From an uncultured Planctomycetaceae bacterium (GTDB taxonomy: Bacteria > Planctomycetota > Planctomycetia > Pirellulales > Lacipirellulaceae), in the NCBI GenBank assembly GCA_937860165.1, contig CALMBE010000561.1, positions 1 to 5,765 of the forward strand: a DNA stretch of 5,765 nt, read 5' to 3'. Below, piece after piece: positions 1-5,341 of the stretch (positions are counted from its first letter, which is position 1; every line of letters starts with the position of its first letter). Under the pieces are notes generated by a model. That model saw only the letters and a program-made list of their open reading frames with translations. It searched no databases and was not told where the DNA came from. A program made the translations under genes and the position numbers.

Positions 1-251
1 ACAGATCCCCATCAGTTGGATAGCGCGAACTCATTGACCATGCAGAGGCTCGTAACGAAGCCACATGGTCTGAGTCTTGCTCCACAAGCCGTGGTTCACG
101 TGAAGAACCGTAGGGGAGAGATCTGGCAAACGGTCAAGGCGGAGGGCGATCAAAGACTCGACGAAGCGGGTGCTGGGGAGGTGGTGGCCCTCAACGCCGA
201 CCAACTCCATGCCATCCTCGCCGCTGCCATCAGCCCGGCCCACAGGGCCCT
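1..251 (+). other. Unassigned open stretch at the window edge
   Basis: The plus-strand frame is open from the first base and runs on to a stop at 334-336. From about base 252 onward it is simply the reverse of a glycosyltransferase remnant on the other strand, so only the first ~250 bases could be its own coding. A possible internal start is the ATG at 16. One minus frame (down to a stop at 31-33) is open over the same bases, so the coding strand is uncertain. Neither translation matches a family I recognise. A stretch near residues 60-85 (LHAIL...HRALYAF) faintly recalls the start of a tyrosine-recombinase catalytic domain, but no catalytic Arg, His or Tyr motif follows, so I do not call it that. 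Most likely it is the broken end of a gene or decayed sequence. Confidence 0.25.
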
Positions 252-461
252 CTACGCCTTCGCGAGCAGCGTCGGCAGCCGCAAGTTGCGGTATCCGGCA
301 TGCGCCAAGACCGCGCCGTTGTCCAGGCCGCCTTGAATCAAATCGACGTCGGCGTGCTCCAACAACTCCTCGATGATGCGCAGGCTGCAGGTCAGGTGCC
401 CCACGCCCACCAGGCTCTGGCAGTAGTAGAGGATCTTCTTTCTTGCATTCAGCCCAGGCAC
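252..461 (-). pseudogene. N-terminal remnant of a COG4671-type glycosyltransferase
   Basis: The minus frame gives about 69 residues and then a TAG stop. The sequence KKILYYCQSLVGVGHLTCS, followed by helix-like LRIIEELLEHADVDLIQGG and then GYRNLRLPTLL, is the typical start of predicted GT-B fold glycosyltransferases (COG4671, distantly MurG-like). The GVGH at residues 19-22 corresponds to the glycine-rich loop after the first beta strand. Full-length members are several hundred residues, so more than 80% is missing, including the nucleotide-sugar-binding C-terminal half. Homology stops right after LPTLL. No ATG lies in this frame near the start; the GTG at 461-459 is the best candidate and would overlap the end of the upstream epimerase remnant by 13 bases, which suggests translational coupling in the original operon. 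It would have acted in cell-surface glycan synthesis. The family call is fairly sure; present function is very unlikely. Confidence 0.75.
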
Positions 462-577
462 AGGCTCGCTCCGACCGCATGCGTTTCCGGCGCGGCCGCA
501 GGAGAGCCGTGGTAGGCCCGGTACCAGTCGACGAAGCGCGGCAACCCCTCCTCGATCGACGTGCGCGGCTCGAACTG
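449..577 (-). pseudogene. C-terminal tail of an NAD-dependent sugar epimerase/dehydratase
   Basis: The last 42 codons before the TGA at 451-449 read QFEPRTSIEEGLPRFVDWYR and then a short variable tail. The pattern F-x-P-x-T-S-I-E-E-G-x-x-x-F-V-x-W-Y is the closing signature of extended short-chain dehydrogenases acting on nucleotide sugars, such as UDP-glucuronate 4-epimerase. Everything upstream (Rossmann GxxGxxG, the YxxxK catalytic pair) is absent: the frame meets a TAA about 55 bases further up, and the bases there look like the left flank of a transposase cassette. The recognisable part begins beside an 18-bp repeat (554-571) that itself encodes EPRTSI. The tail runs directly into the glycosyltransferase remnant, consistent with a former surface-polysaccharide operon. 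It is a fragment and not a functional enzyme. Confidence 0.8.
554..571. repeat. 18-bp repeat, left copy (inside epimerase tail)
   Basis: The sequence gatcgacgtgcgcggctc is identical to 1287-1304 in the same orientation. Its core cgtgcgcggctc also forms the outer part of both arms of the hairpin at 1221-1284. On the minus strand this copy encodes EPRTSI of the epimerase tail. Confidence 0.9.
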
Positions 578-644
578 AGAAATCTTTTCGATTTTTCTTG
601 ATACTGTACTTGCGTATAGTAATTCTTGGTGTTACCTTGCGTTC

Positions 645-1202
645 ATGCGACATGCTCTCCTCACCTCGACGACTTATGGAACCTGGTTGCCCGGAGACCC
701 AAGGGGGTCTGTAACTTCGGTCCGGGACCTTCGAGTAACAGATCCGATCACTCCCTTCCGCGTGGAACATGATCGGCCGGGTGAGCCGTGGGAAACTGCC
801 ATCCCCGGGCTGGTCGCGAGCGCACGTCATCGGCTGAAATGTCCCCCGGTCTTCTTGTCTCCACCCGCAGCCAGAGTTGTGATCGAGCAATTCCGCGAGA
901 CTTCGGCGATACGCGGGTGGCAACTGGAAGCAGTTTCTGTAATGAGAAATCATTTCCATGCGGTGCTAGGGTTTGCGGGCTATTGGGATGTCGATCGGAT
1001 ACTCGTCGATCTCAAGGCTTACGCCAGCCGTGGTTTGAACGAGCAAGCGGGTGGAAAACAAAAATGGTGGACTCGGGACGGGTCGAAGCGGATGCTGCCT
1101 GATGACCGCGCGGTAGCCGCCGCCGTAAATTACGTCCTTCACAAACAACCCTACCCCCTGGCGCGCTGGTCTCGGACAGAGGGTTATCTAGAGATCCCTT
1201 GA
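645..1202 (+). CDS. REP-associated tyrosine transposase (IS200-like, Y1 HUH family)
   Basis: This 185-residue protein has the hallmarks of the Y1 single-strand transposase family. The N-terminal strand reads LTSTTYGTWLPGDPRG (residues 6-21), a form common in planctomycete members. The HUH metal-binding motif is N-H-F-H (His103 and His105). The candidate nucleophile is Tyr126 in LKAYASRGLN. The C-terminal helix ends YVLHKQPYPLARW. Length is normal for a RAYT and no frameshift is seen. Such enzymes nick and rejoin single-stranded DNA at REP hairpins and are thought to spread REP sequences; they are usually single-copy and domesticated. The ATG at 645 is the natural start. No Shine-Dalgarno is evident, and TATAGT at 615-620 is a possible -10 box without a convincing -35. 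A long REP-like hairpin starts 18 bases after the stop, which supports the assignment. All catalytic residues are present, so activity is plausible. Confidence 0.88.
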   Translation: MRHALLTSTTYGTWLPGDPRGSVTSVRDLRVTDPITPFRVEHDRPGEPWETAIPGLVASARHRLKCPPVFLSPPAARVVIEQFRETSAIRGWQLEAVSVMRNHFHAVLGFAGYWDVDRILVDLKAYASRGLNEQAGGKQKWWTRDGSKRMLPDDRAVAAAVNYVLHKQPYPLARWSRTEGYLEIP

Positions 1203-1220
1203 TCCGCGCATGTAAGTCTT

Positions 1221-1284
1221 TCGAGCCGCGCACGCCAGTAAGCGGAGTTCTAACACGCTCCGCTTACTGACGTGCGCGGCTCAA
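1221..1284. repeat. Long REP-like hairpin downstream of the transposase
   Basis: The arms 1221-1247 and 1258-1284 are inverted repeats matching at 25 of 27 positions around a 10-base loop (ttctaacacg). The inner half is cagtaagcggag against ctccgcttactg; the outer half is gagccgcgcacg against cgtgcgcggctc. The outer unit recurs in the 18-bp direct repeats bounding the cassette. A structure this long just after the transposase stop is a good candidate for the cognate REP/BIME substrate and may also stop transcription, although no T-run follows it. Confidence 0.85.
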
Positions 1285-1286
1285 AG

Positions 1287-1304
1287 GATCGACGTGCGCG
1301 GCTC
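1287..1304. repeat. 18-bp repeat, right copy
   Basis: Identical to the copy at 554-571 and in the same orientation. It lies two bases beyond the right arm of the hairpin, so three cgtgcgcggctc units (one inverted) are packed within about 80 bases here. Confidence 0.9.
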
Positions 1305-1358
1305 AAGTCTGATGACGTGGGTGGTTCGTGGCCTTGTAGTCTCTGTGACCAAGCGAAT

Positions 1359-1362
1359 AGGA
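1359..1362 (+). promoter_or_regulatory. Ribosome binding site of pgpA
   Basis: AGGA lies seven bases before the ATG at 1370, a standard Shine-Dalgarno spacing. It fixes that ATG as the start and is the clearest such site in the window. Confidence 0.6.
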
Positions 1363-1369
1363 TGTCCGG

Positions 1370-1897
1370 ATGGCCAACCAATCCGCATGCAACTTTTCTT
1401 TGAGTCGACGGCTTTGTCTGTGGATTGCTACCGGTTGGGGTGTGGGTCTCGTCTCCCCGGCACCAGGGACGATCGGCGGGCTGTGGGGGGTGCCCTTAGC
1501 GCTGGCCATCTTCCAAGCGCCGATTCTCGCTTGCCATTTGGCCACTATCGCCCTTCTTGTGTACCTCTCGGTTTGGGTTTGCTCGCGGGCCCTCGGTATC
1601 CTAGTTCGAGAAGACCCCCAAGAAATCGTACTCGACGAAATCGTCGCCCTGCCGGTTGTATTTTTAGGAACTGGAATCCCCAATTGGCGAGTACTCTTGC
1701 TGGGCTGGTTCCTGTTTAGGTTGTTCGACATCAGCAAACCCCCTCCGGCCCGACAGCTCGAGTCGCTCCCCGGGGGTTGGGGAATCGTGGCCGACGACAT
1801 CATGGCAGCCGTTTATGGTTGCGCAGTCTTGCACGGTTTGCTGTGGCTCGATCGGACTCTCGCCTGGGGGCTGATAATCTCGGCTTCGGCCGGTTAG
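1370..1897 (+). CDS. pgpA: Phosphatidylglycerophosphatase A
   Basis: The 175-residue integral membrane phosphatase removes the terminal phosphate of phosphatidylglycerophosphate, giving phosphatidylglycerol. The PgpA family signatures appear in order: GVGLVSPAPGTIGGLWG (residues 24-40), EDPQEIVLDEIV (81-92), FRLFDISKPPPARQLE (116-131) and GGWGIVADDIMAAVY (135-149). The acidic clusters D89-E90 and D142-D143 and Lys123 are retained. Hydrophobic segments lie at about 43-71, 94-116 and near the C-terminus, as expected for this family, and the length is close to the E. coli protein (about 170). A good ribosome site precedes the ATG. The gene is 51 bases upstream of folD on the same strand, so co-transcription is possible. 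Its upstream region is short and shares space with the transposase-associated hairpin, which could insulate it from the transposase transcript. Confidence 0.93.
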   Translation: MANQSACNFSLSRRLCLWIATGWGVGLVSPAPGTIGGLWGVPLALAIFQAPILACHLATIALLVYLSVWVCSRALGILVREDPQEIVLDEIVALPVVFLGTGIPNWRVLLLGWFLFRLFDISKPPPARQLESLPGGWGIVADDIMAAVYGCAVLHGLLWLDRTLAWGLIISASAG

Positions 1898-1948
1898 AAT
1901 CCAGTTTTCAAACCCACCCAGCTCGCCAACCTCGATCTCGACTCCACC

Positions 1949-2809
1949 ATGACCGCCACAATTCTCGATGGCAAATCGCTTGCTCAACAAATTCGCCGCG
2001 AACTCGCGCTGGAAGTCGCTCAGTTCCAATCGCTCCATGGATTTCAACCCGCCCTCGCGGCGGTGTTGGTAGGCGACGATCCGGCCAGCGAAGTCTACGT
2101 CCGCAACAAACGCCGCGACTGCCAGGAAGTCGGCATCGCCAGCCAACTGCATCCGCTTCCCGCTGCTACTTCACAGGCCGATTTGCTGGCCCTCATCCAG
2201 CAACTCAATGGCAATCCACAGATTCACGGCATCCTGGTCCAATTGCCTTTGCCCAAACACATCGAAACCGAGCGGGTGCTCGAAGCAATTCATCCCGGCA
2301 AGGATGTCGACGCCTTTCACCCCGAAAATGTCGGACGACTGGTTCAGGGTCGCCCCGTGTTTCTCCCCTGCACTCCACACGCCGTGGTCGAACTTCTCAA
2401 ACGCAACGACATTTCCACATCCGGAAAACACGCCGTGATCCTGGGTCGCAGCGACATCGTCGGCAAGCCACTCGCGATCATGCTCGCCCAAAAAGGGGCC
2501 GACGCCACCGTCACCTTGTGCCACAGTCGCACCCGCGATCTTCCGGCCATCACGCGGCAGGCCGACATCCTGGTGGTGGCCATCGGCAAACCCAATTTCG
2601 TGACCTTCGACATGGTCCAACCAGGGGCGGTGGTCGTGGACGTGGGAATCAATCGCACCGAGGCCGGCTTGGTGGGCGATGTCGACTATCTAGCCGTCAG
2701 CGCGATTGCTGGGGCAATCACCCCAGTCCCCGGCGGCGTGGGCCCCCTCACCCGGGTGATGCTGCTGATGAACACCCTCGCGGCGGCACGAAGAAGTTCG
2801 GAAGGTTGA
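1949..2809 (+). CDS. folD: Bifunctional methylenetetrahydrofolate dehydrogenase / methenyltetrahydrofolate cyclohydrolase
   Basis: This cytosolic enzyme of 286 residues interconverts 5,10-methylene-THF, 5,10-methenyl-THF and 10-formyl-THF with NADP, feeding purine and formyl-Met synthesis. All hallmarks are present: SEVYVRNKRRDCQEVGI (47-63) with the catalytic Lys54, HGILVQLPLP (93-102), the folate-site KDVDAFHPENVGRL (118-131), the nucleotide-binding GRSDIVGKPLAIML (from 166), and the closing PGGVGPLT (261-268), where Leu replaces the more usual Met. Length is standard. The ATG at 1949 is the only in-frame start, because a TAG lies at 1895-1897 (the pgpA stop itself) and no alternative start codon lies between. 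No clear Shine-Dalgarno precedes it, so translation may depend on the upstream gene or on an unstructured leader. Confidence 0.96.
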   Translation: MTATILDGKSLAQQIRRELALEVAQFQSLHGFQPALAAVLVGDDPASEVYVRNKRRDCQEVGIASQLHPLPAATSQADLLALIQQLNGNPQIHGILVQLPLPKHIETERVLEAIHPGKDVDAFHPENVGRLVQGRPVFLPCTPHAVVELLKRNDISTSGKHAVILGRSDIVGKPLAIMLAQKGADATVTLCHSRTRDLPAITRQADILVVAIGKPNFVTFDMVQPGAVVVDVGINRTEAGLVGDVDYLAVSAIAGAITPVPGGVGPLTRVMLLMNTLAAARRSSEG

Positions 2810-2951
2810 AACAAAGTTATTCTGCGCGAGCTACCAATTCCAGGCCAAAGGAAACAGGCCGAATTCACGCTGGAATAGCACTAACCGTTCGGTAGCTAGG
2901 GGTGTCTACCAATTGACTTTGCCTACCGCGTAAACAACGATGGCAAATAGG

Positions 2952-2977
2952 CCGAATCAATTCCCTTCGGATTTTTT
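2952..2977 (+). terminator. Weak candidate terminator between folD and the nucleotidyltransferase
   Basis: CCGAA at 2952-2956 pairs with TTCGG at 2966-2970 across a 9-base loop, followed by ATTTTTT. The stem is only five base pairs and it sits 140 bases after folD and just before the next gene, so this is a tentative call. Confidence 0.25.
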
Positions 2978-2995
2978 GGTGAATCGGGTGCGACT

Positions 2996-3526
2996 TTGAC
3001 GGAACGGCAATTCTACGACTGGCAAACTTCGGGCGGCGGGGGAGATGTTCTCCGATTGGTTGAGGTGCTCGAGCGCCTCGAAATTCCTTGGTGCATGATC
3101 GGAGGGCTGGCGGTTAATCATTGGGCCACAGAGCCCCTTGCGACAGCAGACGTAGATATCGTCATCGCACTTGAGAAGGTCGATCAAGCCGTTCAAGCCC
3201 TCGAAATTGCCGGCTTCGAGGCACATCGATTTCAATGGTCGATCAATTTGAAAGGCCATTCAAAGGTCTCCGTACAAATTAGCACCGAGGATTTCTACCG
3301 GGAATTTCCCGCGCGAGGTGTCTCTGCCGATGTGCATGGGATCTGGATGCGGGTCGCTTCGCTGCGAGACACGCTCGCTGGCAAGATCGCCGCTTGGAGT
3401 GATACCCAGCGCAGGCCAAGCAAACGACAGAAAGATTTGCTCGACATCATGCGGTTGGTCGAATCGCATCCAGAGTTAAGGGCGGAGTTGACTCCGGAAC
3501 TCTCGGCGAAAATACCCAGTGAATAG
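2996..3526 (+). CDS. Small nucleotidyltransferase-fold protein of unknown target
   Basis: The 176-residue product begins with a short N-terminal segment and then VLRLVEVLERLEIPWCMIGGLAVNHWA, followed by ATADVDIVIA. The Gly36-Gly37 motif and the acidic pair Asp52-x-Asp54 are the active-site signature of the polymerase-beta-like nucleotidyltransferase superfamily (compare the AbiEii- and MNT-type proteins). The later segment VQISTEDFYREFPAR, then DVHGIWMRVASLRDTLAGKIAAW and KRQKDLLDIMRLVE, is typical of a group of stand-alone proteins of about 150-180 residues. A third carboxylate is not obvious in KVSVQIS. The only possible far-upstream start is the TTG at 2996, because a TAG lies at 2948-2950 and no ATG or GTG intervenes; a start further in is possible. 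No partner antitoxin or HEPN gene adjoins it, so a toxin-antitoxin role is not supported here. Substrate is unknown. Confidence 0.75.
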   Translation: MTERQFYDWQTSGGGGDVLRLVEVLERLEIPWCMIGGLAVNHWATEPLATADVDIVIALEKVDQAVQALEIAGFEAHRFQWSINLKGHSKVSVQISTEDFYREFPARGVSADVHGIWMRVASLRDTLAGKIAAWSDTQRRPSKRQKDLLDIMRLVESHPELRAELTPELSAKIPSE

Positions 3527-3651
3527 TTCCCGGCTATTTTGGTGAACCTTATTCGAGAGGCAATTCACCTGCAAACTGCGTTCTCGAGTGCGATTGGATT
3601 GGAGTTAGATTAAGTCGACCACGAGATCCAAAGCTCGCTCAACGATGCCCC

Positions 3652-3843
3652 TCACCAAGTCAATTCATCCGCCCGCTTCTTCGTGGTGTTCGTCTCGATC
3701 CCCGTGATGTGACCCCCCGAGAGATGAATCACGCGGTCCGCCATCTCGGCGATCACGGTATTGTGGGTGATGACGGCGGTGGTGGTTCCCAGATCTACGT
3801 TAATCTTCTGGATCGCGTCGAGTACGAGGATGCCGGTCTCGAA
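3652..3843 (-). pseudogene. C-terminal remnant of a MacB/LolD-type ABC transporter ATPase
   Basis: The minus frame reads FETGILVLDAIQKIN, then LGTTTAVITHNTVIAEMADRV, HLSGGHI and a tail ending in DELTW before a TGA at 3654-3652. ITHN carries the switch histidine (H-loop) of ABC ATPases, and the pattern after it is that of the LolD/MacB export family. FETG is the segment that follows the Walker B and D-loop. Everything upstream (Walker A, signature motif, Walker B) is missing: two codons before FETG there is an in-frame TGA, and the sequence merges into the spacer behind the acyltransferase gene. About 62 codons of a gene normally ~230-250 long remain. It must be non-functional. A palindrome lies 10 bases from the breakpoint. 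Confidence 0.8.
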
Positions 3844-3853
3844 TGGTCAAACC

Positions 3854-3867
3854 AACCGCTCGCGGTT
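3854..3867. repeat. Short palindrome behind the acyltransferase gene
   Basis: AACCGC and GCGGTT form a perfect six-base-pair stem around a two-base loop. It lies between the acyltransferase stop and the ABC-ATPase remnant. It may serve as a weak terminator for the minus-strand gene or be a dispersed intergenic palindrome; the sequence alone does not decide. Confidence 0.5.
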
Positions 3868-3882
3868 TAGCAGGCATCAGCT

Positions 3883-4674
3883 TCATTCGTCATCCTCCAC
3901 CCGCCACTCTCCAAGCTTCGACTGGATAAATTCCATGGTCCGCTCTTGTTCGGTCGTCCCGCGACCCTCGACCGCAATCGCGGGGGCGAACGCGAAGCGA
4001 ACCTTGCGTCGCGGGTCGATTCGCCCGAAGTCGCCCAGGAGTTTCCCCCGGCCCCAGGCAGTTGTTTCGAGCGCGACAGGCACAATCGGCACCCCCGCGC
4101 GGCTGGCTAGTTTCGCGCCAATGGAATTAAATCGCACGGGATCGAACGCCGTGGCCCGTTCCCCCTCGGGGAAAATGATAATCGAAATACCCCGGACGAG
4201 GCGCTGCTGCCCCCCATCGAGCATCGACTTGAGATCCGCCCGGGGATCGGTCTGCGTCACCGGGATCGGGTCCCGCGACCGCATCACATGGCCAAACAGC
4301 GGGTACGTCAACAGACTTTGCTTCACTACGAAGGTCACTTGCTTCACCGGCTGCACAATGCCCGGCAGCACCATCGTTTCCAAGGTGCTCAAGTGATTGC
4401 CGATCACCAGGCATGGCGTGGGTGCCTGTCGCAGAAAATCAATGCCGGTGATTTCAAACTGCACGCCAACCTTTTCGAGTGCCTCGACAATTTCGAGGCT
4501 GCTGCTGACCCACTCGTTGTCGCCATATTTTCCCTGCTTGGCCTGTCGTGCCGAGCGGAGCACAATCCAGATAAACCGCAAATGAAACACCAACGAGGGA
4601 AACCAGCGGGCATACCACGGCACGGTTCGGGGGCTGGTTCGGTAAACGCCGTCAGAATAAGGCAACTCGGTCAT
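3883..4674 (-). CDS. PlsC-type lysophospholipid acyltransferase with HX4E motif
   Basis: This 263-residue protein belongs to the glycerolipid acyltransferase superfamily, which transfers acyl chains from acyl-ACP or acyl-CoA to lysophosphatidate-like acceptors at the inner membrane. Numbering from the ATG at 4674 (a further TTG at 4683 is possible but less likely), the motifs are GNHLSTLET with His94 (motif I), FVVKQSLLTYPLFGHVM around 115-131 (motif II), FPEGER at 168-173 (motif III) and VPIVPVAL at 195-202 (motif IV). Motif I is H-x4-E instead of the usual H-x4-D; the conserved surroundings suggest a subfamily trait and not decay. A hydrophobic segment at about 24-40 is the likely membrane anchor. 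The acyl acceptor cannot be told, so 1-acyl-sn-glycerol-3-phosphate acyltransferase is only the default name. The gene stands alone; a GGTGG lies just before the ATG. Confidence 0.88.
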   Translation of the reverse strand: MTELPYSDGVYRTSPRTVPWYARWFPSLVFHLRFIWIVLRSARQAKQGKYGDNEWVSSSLEIVEALEKVGVQFEITGIDFLRQAPTPCLVIGNHLSTLETMVLPGIVQPVKQVTFVVKQSLLTYPLFGHVMRSRDPIPVTQTDPRADLKSMLDGGQQRLVRGISIIIFPEGERATAFDPVRFNSIGAKLASRAGVPIVPVALETTAWGRGKLLGDFGRIDPRRKVRFAFAPAIAVEGRGTTEQERTMEFIQSKLGEWRVEDDE

Positions 4675-4744
4675 GCCACCCAAGATAGCGGCCTATTGCT
4701 GTTCTCGGGAGAGTAGAAAGTACGTGAGCCACGCAGGTAGAATG

Positions 4745-4780
4745 GATTTGCCCGCGAATAACGCGAATTGACGCGAATGG
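4745..4780. repeat. Left GCGAAT-repeat arm of the GxxExxY cassette
   Basis: Three GCGAAT units start at 4754, 4763 and 4773, preceded by gatttgccc. The whole 36-base arm matches the reverse complement of 5342-5376 at roughly 30 of 35 aligned positions with one single-base gap. It lies in the 264-base space between the acyltransferase start and the GxxExxY gene. The rest of that space shows no gene. Confidence 0.8.
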
Positions 4781-4938
4781 ATAATCGATCTCGAACTCGA
4801 CTCACGACCTAGCAGATTGCTGGGAATCTTTAGGAACTCTTTTTTGCACCACAATTGCCCAAATTATCCATGAATGACGATCCATCGATCGTTAGAATGG
4901 ACCAAGGAACGCATCAAGCCTGAAGCTGGTCCACATCT

Positions 4939-5316
4939 ATGATATTCCCCGACGAAAGTTACAAAATCATGGGTGCCTGCTTCGAGGTCCACAATCGCCT
5001 GGGAAGTGGTTTCTTGGAAGCAGTGTATCAAGAATGCCTGTCCAGGGAATTCGCTTTTCAAAGCATTCCATTTGTCTCGCAGCCAGTACTTCGACTCCAG
5101 TATCGGGACCAATTGATAGACCAGATTTATCAGGCAGACTTCATCTGTTTTGGAAAGATACTCGTAGAAATCAAAGCCGTCGCCAAGCTTGCAGACGCCC
5201 ATACTGCTCAAGTGCTCAACTACATACATGCAAGTGGCATGACGTTGGGACTGCTAATAAACTTTGGTTCTCACCCTAAATTGGAATCGAAACGATTGGC
5301 ATTGTCGGATCCATAA
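4939..5316 (+). CDS. GxxExxY family protein (PD-(D/E)XK nuclease-like)
   Basis: The 125-residue product is full length for the GxxExxY family (TIGR04256 / PF13366-like). It opens MIFPDESYKIMGACFEVHNRLG, and the naming motif G-F-L-E-A-V-Y is at residues 24-30. The nuclease-like core follows: Asp67 in YQADF, then VEIKAV with Glu77-x-Lys79, giving the D-x9-E-x-K arrangement of PD-(D/E)XK enzymes. The end, QVLNYIHASGMTLGLLINFG, is also typical. The biological role of the family is unknown; it is often multi-copy in genomes rich in repeats. The ATG at 4939 is the only start, because an in-frame TGA lies at 4921-4923. No Shine-Dalgarno is evident. Inverted GCGAAT-repeat arms lie 158 bases upstream and 25 bases downstream, suggesting a discrete cassette. 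All putative catalytic residues are intact. Confidence 0.88.
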   Translation: MIFPDESYKIMGACFEVHNRLGSGFLEAVYQECLSREFAFQSIPFVSQPVLRLQYRDQLIDQIYQADFICFGKILVEIKAVAKLADAHTAQVLNYIHASGMTLGLLINFGSHPKLESKRLALSDP

Positions 5317-5341
5317 TCGCAGGCACTGCTTGAGACATGCT

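Larger units (their letters stand above)
554..1304 (+). mobile_element. Putative RAYT cassette bounded by 18-bp direct repeats
   Basis: This segment contains an IS200-like REP-associated tyrosine transposase gene. An AT-rich leader of about 70 bases precedes it and a long hairpin follows it, and the perfect 18-bp repeat gatcgacgtgcgcggctc bounds it at 554-571 and 1287-1304. The left boundary coincides with where recognisable epimerase coding ends, as expected for an insertion. Y1 HUH transposases normally make no target duplications, so the direct repeats are more likely REP-type recognition units or pre-existing target copies. The exact ends of the element are inferred and could lie a few bases either side. 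Confidence 0.5.

Noticed and set aside
181..290. Tyrosine-recombinase-like phrase in the first plus-strand frame
   Set aside because: The resemblance is limited to a few hydrophobic and Ala residues, no catalytic residue follows, and the frame then runs into the reverse of another gene.
598..620. TTGATA (598-603) and TATAGT (615-620) as a sigma-70 promoter for the transposase
   Set aside because: The spacer is only 11 bases, well below the usual 16-18, and no better -35 is present.
252..959. Minus-strand open frame of 235 codons across the transposase start
   Set aside because: Only its last ~65 codons are real (glycosyltransferase remnant). The rest is antisense to the transposase and out of frame with the epimerase tail.
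1777..2895. Long plus-strand open frame of 372 codons overlapping pgpA and folD
   Set aside because: It is a shifted-frame shadow of folD, extremely rich in Arg, Ser, Pro and Gly with no domain pattern, while the folD frame carries every family motif.
3522..3540. AATAG/CTATT hairpin at the nucleotidyltransferase stop codon as a terminator
   Set aside because: Five A/T-rich pairs and only two further T bases make it too weak to call.
2974..3546. Ten-base direct repeat ttttggtgaa on both sides of the nucleotidyltransferase gene (2974-2983 and 3537-3546)
   Set aside because: Short and AT-rich enough to occur by chance; no inverted ends or transposase accompany it.
3761..4396. Plus-strand open frame of 211 codons antisense to the acyltransferase
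   Set aside because: Ser/Arg/Thr-rich without motifs, whereas the minus frame has all four PlsC motifs.
4754..4778. Triple GCGAAT units considered as a CRISPR-like or iteron array
   Set aside because: The units are six bases with 3-4-base spacers, far too short for CRISPR, and only three copies with no replication gene nearby.
4844..4869. TTGCAC and TTATCC as a promoter for the GxxExxY gene
   Set aside because: Spacing of 14 bases and a poor -10 hexamer; not convincing.
4864..5229. Minus-strand open frame of 121 codons antisense to the GxxExxY gene
   Set aside because: Shadow of a well-conserved plus-strand family; no recognisable domain.
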